The notes beneath the pieces are model-generated. The model was not told where the DNA came from. It saw only the letters and a program-made list of their open reading frames with translations, and made no database searches. Shown here in pieces: positions 8,030 to 14,772 of a DNA stretch of 64,000 bases. The stretch is taken from assembly GCA_964551335.1 (NCBI GenBank), contig CAZKCO010000005.1, forward strand, positions 186,001 to 250,000, in the 5' to 3' direction. The stretch is from Tunicatimonas sp964551335 (GTDB lineage Bacteria; Bacteroidota; Bacteroidia; Cytophagales; Cyclobacteriaceae). Every line of letters begins with the position of its first letter. Within the stretch, counting starts at the first letter, position 1. The position numbers and the translations under genes are program-made.

Positions 8030-8487
8030 GGAGACCGAAATCCGGATGTCGGAAACCGAAAATTCAATAGTAAGTGGCTAAAGACGTATGGTAAGGAGAT
8101 TTGAGGATTTAGAGGTTTGGCAGGAGAGTTTTAGGTTATCAACAATAATTTGTAAACGACTTAAAGAAAGTAAGAATTTTAGTTTGCGTGACCAAATTCA
8201 GAGATCAGTAATCTCAATTCCTTCCAATATTGCCGAGGGATTTGAGCGAAAATCAAATAAGGAGTTCATACAGTATTTACATGTTGCACAAGGATCATGC
8301 GCAGAATTGCGGACTCAACTTATGATAGTAAATGAAGCTCAGCTAATTGAACTGGAAAATACAGAGGAACTGATAGAAAAAACTCGCAAAATTTCCGCCA
8401 TGTTATATAAACTAATTCAAACCAGAAAAAATAAATTTTAATACCGGATTACGCATTCCGGAATCCAGTTTCCGGTCTTCGGTCTCC
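8030..8487. mobile_element. S23/four-helix-bundle cassette with inverted-repeat ends
   Basis: A 458-bp segment bounded by a perfect 10-bp inverted repeat: GGAGACCGAA at 8030-8039 and TTCGGTCTCC at 8478-8487. The arms continue imperfectly inward for about 35-45 bp, built of CCGGA, GAAACCG and TTCCGG words. It contains one gene (8088-8441). It begins two bases after the HlyD stop codon and ends 36 bp before the ATPase start, so removing it would leave an ordinary ~38-bp operon spacer. No target-site duplication longer than 2 bp (AC) is visible. Neither a transposase nor a reverse transcriptase is present. Confidence 0.6.
8088..8441 (+). CDS. S23 / four-helix-bundle protein (23S rRNA intervening-sequence family)
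   Basis: 117 residues of the family found as the ORF of 23S rRNA intervening sequences and related to the Avd accessory protein of diversity-generating retroelements. Family hallmarks seen are the FEDLEVWQ start, the LRDQIQRS segment, the central SIPSNIAEGFER motif, and the FIQYLHVAQGSCAELRTQL helix. The protein should form a basic, RNA- or DNA-binding helical bundle. It is more AT-rich than its neighbours and lies between inverted repeats within an unrelated efflux operon, so I regard it as cassette cargo rather than an efflux component. Biochemical function of free-standing members is not established. Confidence 0.9.
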   Translation: MVRRFEDLEVWQESFRLSTIICKRLKESKNFSLRDQIQRSVISIPSNIAEGFERKSNKEFIQYLHVAQGSCAELRTQLMIVNEAQLIELENTEELIEKTRKISAMLYKLIQTRKNKF

Positions 8488-8523
8488 ACCAAACCCTTTT
8501 ATCAAATTAAATAGAAGAACACT

Positions 8524-9213
8524 ATGATTCGTACGCACAATTTAAAGAAGGTATTCATCTCCGATGAAGTAGAAACTACCGCCCTCAACGATATTAATAT
8601 TGAGATTAAGTCTGGTGAGTTTGTGGCCATTATGGGCCCCTCCGGCTGTGGAAAATCTACACTTCTAAATATTCTGGGACTTCTCGACAATCCTAGCTCA
8701 GGAGAATACTTCTTCATGGATCATGAGGTAGCCAACTACTCTGAGCGTCAGCGGGCTCAGCTCCGCAAAGGAAATATCGGCTTCGTTTTTCAAAGCTTTA
8801 ATTTGATTGATGAACTCACTGTATTTGAAAACGTAGAATTACCCCTGCTATATTTGAAAGTGCCTACCTCTGAGCGTGAGAAGAAAGTAAATGCTGCTCT
8901 AGAGCATATGAATATTATGCACCGCCGCAATCACTTTCCGCAGCAACTTTCGGGGGGGCAACAGCAGCGCGTAGCAATTGCCCGAGCAGTAGTGGCGAAC
9001 CCTAATTTTATTCTGGCGGATGAGCCGACGGGTAACCTGGACTCAACTAATGGCGAGGAAGTGATGAACCTACTTTCTGAACTAAATAAAGCCGGTACCA
9101 CTATCGCTATGGTAACACATTCACCCCACGATGCCACCTACGCTAACCGAATCATTAACCTATTCGACGGTATGATTGTGACCGAAAACATCAAGGAGAA
9201 ATTCCACGTGTAA
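8524..9213 (+). CDS. ABC transporter ATP-binding protein, MacB/LolD type
   Basis: Second ATPase of the efflux region, 229 aa. Walker A GPSGCGKS at 38-45, VFQ Q-loop at 88-90, signature LSGGQQQR at 142-149, Walker B with ILADEPTGNLDS and the H-loop in MVTHSPHD. It is a close paralogue of the ATPase at 2467 but keeps the canonical residues throughout. It follows the HlyD gene on the same strand and is closed off by a strong terminator, so the likely partners are HlyD in the same operon plus one or more of the permeases at 9716-17169, which lack an ATPase of their own. Confidence 0.94.
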   Translation: MIRTHNLKKVFISDEVETTALNDINIEIKSGEFVAIMGPSGCGKSTLLNILGLLDNPSSGEYFFMDHEVANYSERQRAQLRKGNIGFVFQSFNLIDELTVFENVELPLLYLKVPTSEREKKVNAALEHMNIMHRRNHFPQQLSGGQQQRVAIARAVVANPNFILADEPTGNLDSTNGEEVMNLLSELNKAGTTIAMVTHSPHDATYANRIINLFDGMIVTENIKEKFHV

Positions 9214-9242
9214 AAATTTTGATAAGTAGTTTGTAGAACTGA

Positions 9243-9281
9243 AAAGCGGCGATCCTCACTTTAGAAGGATGCCGCTTTTTT
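9243..9281 (+). terminator. Intrinsic terminator after the ATPase gene
   Basis: AAAGCGGC-ATCCT pairs with AGGAT-GCCGCTTT around a short loop and is followed by T residues. Between it and the dyads at 9576 (9282-9575) I see no supportable gene, only AT-rich sequence. Confidence 0.85.
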
Positions 9282-9575
9282 ATTGAACGACTAACTGTAG
9301 AGTAAATGAAGATATTCCAATAGCGATTTCTGTGGATGTTCTTTCAAATAATTCAGTACGGCTGAATTGACGCTGACTAACTACAGTCCCGGCGTAATTT
9401 TTAGGTATTTTTAATCCCTCACCTCCTGAAAAACAGCTTATCTCAAAGCTGTAAACACTAGTAAATTTGAGATTCCTCAGTAAAAAAATATGGGAAGATA
9501 TTAGCTGCTTATCTAATGCTAAGTAGGCTGGGCAAAAATCCACCCTACCGTACAACCTGCTTCCAAATCATCAGC

Positions 9576-9612
9576 TGTTCATCTACGTACAAATGGTGTC
9601 CGATTTCGCACA
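9576..9612. promoter_or_regulatory. Paired enhancer-like dyads upstream of the permease genes
   Basis: TGTTCATCTACGTACA (9576-9591; 11 of 12 fixed positions) and TGTCCGATTTCGCACA (9597-9612; 12 of 12), again with a 5-bp linker and 21-bp centre spacing (9583.5 and 9604.5). The proximal centre is 73.5 bp upstream of the -12 G at 9678. Confidence 0.65.
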
Positions 9613-9663
9613 AACAATAGTAATCTGTTGATTATACCTATCTGATTTTCAAATACATAGTAA

Positions 9664-9679
9664 TAGGTACACTTCTTGA
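9664..9679 (+). promoter_or_regulatory. Candidate sigma-54 promoter of the permease genes
   Basis: TAGGTACACTTCTTGA fits the -24/-12 layout with GG and TTG correctly spaced; -24 deviates at two bases. The ATG of the first permease is 38 bp beyond the -12 G. Confidence 0.5.
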
Positions 9680-9715
9680 AATAGCAGTGGTACTACTAAC
9701 TAGCACACTATCATT

Positions 9716-12106
9716 ATGCTCAAGAACTTACTAAAGGTGGCTCTCCGTAATATTGGAAAAGACCGCATTTACAGTTTTCTCAATATTCTAGGACTTACGT
9801 TAGGTATTACCTGTAGCCTTTTTCTGCTTCTCTACTTGCTAAATGAATTAAGTTACGACCGATTCCACACGCAAAAGGATCGTATTTACCGAGTAGTAAC
9901 GCATTTTACTGAAACCGATAACCAGTTTACCTGGCCAGTTGCGCAAATCCCCCTTGCTCAAGAGTTGGTAGAACAGTACACAGAAGTTGAACATGCTGTT
10001 CGATTTATTGATACAGGTAGAGAGCTATTTGAAAACCCTGAACGCGACGTGCGATTCTACGAAGAGGATTTTTACTACGTGGATTCCACTATTTTTGAGG
10101 TATTTAGTTTTCCTGTGCTAGCTGGTGACCCCGCCACCGCTTTAGTAAAGCCCAACACTGCGGTTTTAACTCAAGAAACTGCCCAGAAGTACTTTGGAGA
10201 TGCAGACCCATTAGGACAGACTTTCCGAAACGGGGATGATATCTACGAGATTACCGGGTTGATTGAAGATGTTCCCGCCAACTCCAGTCTGGAGTTTGAT
10301 GCTTTGCTTTCGCGCGCCACCCTGCCCAATGAGATGGGAAACTGGGGAAGTTGGGGCTACGGCACCTACTTATTGCTCAAAGAAGGAACCAGTCGGCAAG
10401 CTGCTGAAGACGCATTAGCCAGTATAAACCAAGAAAAGCTTGTTCCTATTTTTGAGAACTTTGGGGTTACTATTGACTATTGGTTACAGCCCCTGACCGA
10501 TATTCATCTGAAATCAGAATTTGGTGAAGGTGAAACTGGTTCAGGTGACATTGATTATATCTACATATTTGCGGCAGTGGCCTTCTTCATCCTGATTATT
10601 GCCGGTATTAATTATATGAACCTGGCTACGGCCCGGGCTACCCGACGAGCCAAGGAAGTAGGCGTACGAAAGACAATGGGCTCATTCCGCCGGCAACTGA
10701 TTAGCCAATTCCTGACCGAATCTACTTTACTTACCTTTATTGCTTTGGCGGTTAGCCTGGTGCTAGTGGCTGTCTTACTATCGCCGTTTAACCAGCTTGC
10801 TGGTACCGAAATTAGTTTTTCGTTTTTACTGCAACCTGAGATCATTGTAGGCTTTATCGGCATTGCCTTATTAGTAGGAATTGCCGGAGGCAGCTACCCC
10901 GCTTTTTATCTCTCCCGATTTAATCCGGCTCTAGTACTAAAAGGAAATGTAACCCGGGGTACGGGCAATGCGCTGCTTCGGAAAGTATTGGTAGTAGTGC
11001 AATTTGCTATTTCTATTGCGATGCTCATCTGCACCTGGATTGTATATGACCAGCTTCAGTATTTACGCGATAAAGACTTGGGTTTTGACCAGGAACAAGT
11101 GCTAGTCGTGACTATGCCGGATTCAACCATCCGAGCGAATTATGAGGTGCTACGCAACCGATTAAAGGAAAGTCCCAATGTATTGGAAGTATCTACTTCT
11201 TCCTCTCGTCCGGGTACCGGATACTCCAAGAACCTGATGCTGGTAGATGATAATGATGGTAATAAGGTAGAAGGCGGAGTAGGAGTGAATCAGTACCTAG
11301 CTCATTATGATTACGTGGAAACGATGGGTATTGAGATAATAGAAGGTCGCAGCTTCTCTCGGGAATACGCAACTGATACCGCAGCAGTACTGGTGAACGA
11401 GGCAATGGTAGCCCGTATGCAATGGGATGATCCTATTGGCAAAGAATTCACCTTTATGGGGGATGATGAACCAGGTCCAACTTACTCAGTAATTGGAGTG
11501 TTTAAAGACTATCATCAGCAGTCCTTGTACAATCTTATAGATCCTCTCGCTATCTTCTTCGGTGATCCTAACTTCCACTTGAGTATAAAAGTAACCCCAG
11601 ACAAAATAAATGAAACTCTAGCCTACGTAGAGGATACCTGGACGGAAGTGAATGCGGGTAAGCCGTTTTCCTACGAGTTTCTGGACGAAGAATTTATGTC
11701 GCAGTACGAAACCGACCAGAAGCGAGGGCAAATTTTTACGCTATTTTCGGCACTCACGGTAATGATTGCCTGCCTAGGCCTACTCGGGCTGGCCGCCTAC
11801 ACCACCGAACAGCGAGCAAAAGAGATTGGTATCCGAAAAGTAATTGGGGCTAGTGTACTGAATATCGTCGGAATAATCTACCGAGACTTTTTTGTACTAA
11901 TTGCAATAGCCGTGTTGATCGCTTTCCCGATTGCCTACTTTGCTATGGATCGTTGGCTCAACGATTTTGCTTATCAAACCAATATTAAATGGTTCACCTT
12001 TCTAGCTTCAACGTTGCTTACGCTGATAGTTACGCTCGGGGCCATTAGTTTTCATACGCTGCGAGCCGCCACGGCTAATCCGGTAAAATCACTGAGAAGC
12101 GAATAA
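9716..12106 (+). CDS. FtsX/MacB-family ABC transporter permease (tandem-domain, 796 aa)
   Basis: Inner-membrane permease of the double MacB_PCD-FtsX type common in Bacteroidota. The N-terminal amphipathic start LKVALRNIGKDR leads into the first membrane helix (about 19-41), then a large periplasmic MacB_PCD domain, three helices (about 280-410), a second anchor and periplasmic domain, and three terminal helices ending LRAATANPVKSLRSE. Both FtsX copies carry the conserved cytoplasmic motif (RAKEVGVRKTMGS and RAKEIGIRKVIGA). No ATPase domain is present, so it depends on ATPases such as those at 2467 or 8524. It is the first gene behind the dyads at 9576. Confidence 0.93.
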   Translation: MLKNLLKVALRNIGKDRIYSFLNILGLTLGITCSLFLLLYLLNELSYDRFHTQKDRIYRVVTHFTETDNQFTWPVAQIPLAQELVEQYTEVEHAVRFIDTGRELFENPERDVRFYEEDFYYVDSTIFEVFSFPVLAGDPATALVKPNTAVLTQETAQKYFGDADPLGQTFRNGDDIYEITGLIEDVPANSSLEFDALLSRATLPNEMGNWGSWGYGTYLLLKEGTSRQAAEDALASINQEKLVPIFENFGVTIDYWLQPLTDIHLKSEFGEGETGSGDIDYIYIFAAVAFFILIIAGINYMNLATARATRRAKEVGVRKTMGSFRRQLISQFLTESTLLTFIALAVSLVLVAVLLSPFNQLAGTEISFSFLLQPEIIVGFIGIALLVGIAGGSYPAFYLSRFNPALVLKGNVTRGTGNALLRKVLVVVQFAISIAMLICTWIVYDQLQYLRDKDLGFDQEQVLVVTMPDSTIRANYEVLRNRLKESPNVLEVSTSSSRPGTGYSKNLMLVDDNDGNKVEGGVGVNQYLAHYDYVETMGIEIIEGRSFSREYATDTAAVLVNEAMVARMQWDDPIGKEFTFMGDDEPGPTYSVIGVFKDYHQQSLYNLIDPLAIFFGDPNFHLSIKVTPDKINETLAYVEDTWTEVNAGKPFSYEFLDEEFMSQYETDQKRGQIFTLFSALTVMIACLGLLGLAAYTTEQRAKEIGIRKVIGASVLNIVGIIYRDFFVLIAIAVLIAFPIAYFAMDRWLNDFAYQTNIKWFTFLASTLLTLIVTLGAISFHTLRAATANPVKSLRSE

Positions 12107-12117
12107 TCTCTACAATG

Positions 12118-12204
12118 AACAATTAGCAATGTGCGACCCCGTGCAGTTAGCAATTTTTATGACTCTTTTAACTGCACGGGGTGCCCCGCACATTACTAAT
12201 TGTT
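12118..12204. repeat. Long imperfect palindrome (family A) between permease genes
   Basis: Left arm 12118-12149 and right arm 12169-12204 are nearly perfect reverse complements over about 31 bp: AACAATTAGCAATGTGCG then ACCCCGTGCAGTTA, with one mismatch and a small bulge (GGGC) in the right arm. It fills the spacer between stop 12106 and start 12225. It may form an RNA hairpin that tunes readthrough or mRNA stability; no transposase is associated. Confidence 0.8.
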
Positions 12205-12224
12205 TACTGTTAATTGGACAAATT

Positions 12225-14675
12225 ATGTTGAAGAACTACCTCATCACCACCTTGAGAAACTTCCGCCGCAATGCGTTTAGTACGCTCATTAATGTAGTCG
12301 GACTCACCTTAAGTCTGGCTTGCTGCATTTTTATTTATGCTTTTCTTCACCATGAGTACAGTTTCGATGCCTGGCACGAGAAGGCTAATCGCACCTTTCG
12401 GATAGTTTCCCAGTACCAAACCGAGAACGGACGGGAGTATCAAGGCTACGTGTCTTTCCCCGTAACCGAAGCTCTTCGAGAAGAGTTTGCTGATATAGAG
12501 TCGGCGACCCAAATAGTATGGAATCAAAGCGTTACGGTGAAAGTAGAGCGAGAAAGCGGCACTCCGGCCTTGTTTGAAGAAGACAATGCAGCTTACGTGG
12601 ATGAGTATTTCTTACAGACCTTCGATTATCAGTTATTAGCCGGACAACTTACGGACTTGTTTAGTGAACCCAGTGAGGTAGTTCTTACGCAAGAACTGGC
12701 TGATAAATATTTCGGAAACGAAACCCAGAACGGGTACCAGCAGTTACTAGGCCGAACAATTATGGTAGAACAGCGCCCCTACCAGATTAGTGGAATACTG
12801 GAGAATGCCCCTCGCAACACCAACGTAACGTTCCGGATGTTACTGCCCATGAAAGATTACATCCGTCGTAACCAGAGTTGGCTGTACAATTGGGATAATC
12901 AAAGTTCTGATTGGACTACTTTTGTAACCTTACCCGAAGGGTATAGCTCAGCGCAACTGGAGAGCCGATTGGGCATACTAGTGGAAAAGAATTTTACCGA
13001 TGACCGGGCCGCTCGCCGTAGCTATCACCTTCAGCCCTTGCCAGAAGTGCATACCGACGAGCGCTACGATGGAACCAACTATGCTACCCCCAGTATTCTG
13101 GTCATTGCGTTCATCACGATGGGCATTATTGTACTGCTGACTGCCTGCATCAATTTTATCAATCTGGCCACCGCTCAGTCGGTGAAGCGGGCGAAGGAGA
13201 TCGGCATCCGTAAAGCTTTAGGTAGCCGGAAAGGACAGTTGTTGCTGCAGTTTATGGGCGAAACCTTCATCATTGCCGCGATAGCTTCCCTGATTGCGGT
13301 TATTTTAGCCGACGAGTTTGCTCGGGCATTCAATCAATATTTGTCGGTAGTGATTGATTACGGTTTAGAGCTGGATGAAAGCGTATTTTACTTTCTGGCC
13401 GGATTGGTACTGGTGGTTACGCTATTGGCCGGTTACTATCCCGCCCGCATCCTGTCCAATTATAAGCCTACCGAAGCCTTAAAGCAGTCAATGACCGCGA
13501 AGAATACAGGGTTTGCCGGAAAGTTCTCACTGCGCAAAACGTTGGTAGTCACGCAGTTTATCATCTCTCAACTACTGATCATCGGTACCATTGTAGTATC
13601 CGGTCAGATGCGCTACGTGCAGGAACGCGATTTAGGTTTTTCCAAAGACGATATCGCCGTTGTTTTCATCCCTCAGAAAGAAGATCAGAGCCTGGACGCA
13701 TTGCGGGCTAAATTTACTGCTCAGGCTGCAGTTACCGATGTGAGTTTCTGCACGGGGCCTCCTATCTCCGGCAGTAATAGCTGGACGAGTATCTATAATC
13801 CTACTCAGGGAGAGGAGCAACGGTTTGGTATTGAGAAAAAAAAGGTCGACCCACAGTATCTGTCGGTATTCAATATAAAACTGTTAGCCGGACGGAATTT
13901 GCGGGAAGAAGATCGGATACTTTCTTCTGATTCAACCGACGAATACAACGTGCTGCTAAACGAAAAAGCTATTGCCCGGTTGGGCTACTCCAGTCCGGAA
14001 GAAGCCGTTGGTGAAGTGGCAATTACTTACGGGGAACAGAAAGCAACTATTATCGGAGTAGTAGAAGATTTCTTTAATGCCCCCCTACAACAAGAAATCC
14101 ATCCGGTAATACTGCATAGCCAGGGCGAAAACGTATGGATGGCAGCCTTAAAGTTGGCAACCCCTCAACCTGTACAGCAACTTAGTTTTATAGAAGAAAG
14201 CTGGAAGGAAATCTATCCCGACTATTACTATTCGGCCATGTCGTTAAACGAATACTTTGAATACGGGGCCTTTTACGTGATTGAAGATGTTATGTACCAG
14301 GCCTTCCGCATATTCGCCTTCCTTTCCATCGTCATTGGCTGCATGGGATTATACGGACTGGTTTCTTATTTAGCACTACAGCGCCGTAAGGAGATTGGGG
14401 TACGCAAAACATTAGGTGCCAGTGTCAGCCACATTATCTACTTATTTACCAAAGAATTCACTTGGCTGGTGCTATTAGCTTTTGTCATTGCTGCCCCACT
14501 CGGTTACTTTGCTATGCAAGCCTGGCTGGAAACATTTGTTTACAAAATTCCACTCAGCGCTGGTTACTTCATCTTGTCCTTTGTGGTATCCATGCTCATT
14601 GCTATAGCCACTGTGGGCTACAAATCACTGCGAGCCGCTACGGCCAACCCGGTGGACTCTTTACGAAACGAATAA
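12225..14675 (+). CDS. FtsX/MacB-family ABC transporter permease (tandem-domain, 816 aa)
   Basis: Second of three paralogous permeases. The start at ATG 12225 (MLKNYLITTLRNFRR) matches the N-termini of its neighbours; a longer frame from 12129 would translate the palindrome and is rejected. Topology as for the first: membrane helix about 20-42, periplasmic MacB_PCD domain, three helices with RAKEIGIRKALGS, second periplasmic domain and terminal helices with RRKEIGVRKTLGA, ending LRAATANPVDSLRNE. The similarity of all three copies suggests tandem duplication followed by divergence of the periplasmic domains. It probably shares the promoter at 9664 unless the palindrome terminates transcription. 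Confidence 0.93.
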   Translation: MLKNYLITTLRNFRRNAFSTLINVVGLTLSLACCIFIYAFLHHEYSFDAWHEKANRTFRIVSQYQTENGREYQGYVSFPVTEALREEFADIESATQIVWNQSVTVKVERESGTPALFEEDNAAYVDEYFLQTFDYQLLAGQLTDLFSEPSEVVLTQELADKYFGNETQNGYQQLLGRTIMVEQRPYQISGILENAPRNTNVTFRMLLPMKDYIRRNQSWLYNWDNQSSDWTTFVTLPEGYSSAQLESRLGILVEKNFTDDRAARRSYHLQPLPEVHTDERYDGTNYATPSILVIAFITMGIIVLLTACINFINLATAQSVKRAKEIGIRKALGSRKGQLLLQFMGETFIIAAIASLIAVILADEFARAFNQYLSVVIDYGLELDESVFYFLAGLVLVVTLLAGYYPARILSNYKPTEALKQSMTAKNTGFAGKFSLRKTLVVTQFIISQLLIIGTIVVSGQMRYVQERDLGFSKDDIAVVFIPQKEDQSLDALRAKFTAQAAVTDVSFCTGPPISGSNSWTSIYNPTQGEEQRFGIEKKKVDPQYLSVFNIKLLAGRNLREEDRILSSDSTDEYNVLLNEKAIARLGYSSPEEAVGEVAITYGEQKATIIGVVEDFFNAPLQQEIHPVILHSQGENVWMAALKLATPQPVQQLSFIEESWKEIYPDYYYSAMSLNEYFEYGAFYVIEDVMYQAFRIFAFLSIVIGCMGLYGLVSYLALQRRKEIGVRKTLGASVSHIIYLFTKEFTWLVLLAFVIAAPLGYFAMQAWLETFVYKIPLSAGYFILSFVVSMLIAIATVGYKSLRAATANPVDSLRNE

Positions 14676-14680
14676 TTTTT

Positions 14681-14766
14681 ACAATTAGCAATGTGCAATG
14701 AACAGTTAGCAATATCATCTTCTATACTGCTGATTGTACATTGTTCTCTGCTAATTGCTAATTGAA
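14681..14766. repeat. Imperfect palindrome (family A) between permease genes
   Basis: Left part ACAATTAGCAATGTGCAATG (14681-14700, continuing to about 14713) and right part 14728-14766, whose reverse complement starts CAATTAGCAATTAGCAGAGA. It is less perfect than 12118-12204 but uses the same words (AATTAGCAAT, GTGCAATGAACA). It fills the spacer up to 7 bp before the next ATG. Confidence 0.65.
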
Positions 14767-14772
14767 TAAGTT

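Noticed and set aside
9280..9555. 91-codon minus-strand ORF between the ATPase terminator and the permease promoter.
   Set aside because: No recognisable motif, overlaps the terminator tail, and codon use looks random.
12129..12224. Longer start for the second permease.
   Set aside because: It would translate the palindrome; ATG 12225 gives an N-terminus matching both paralogues.
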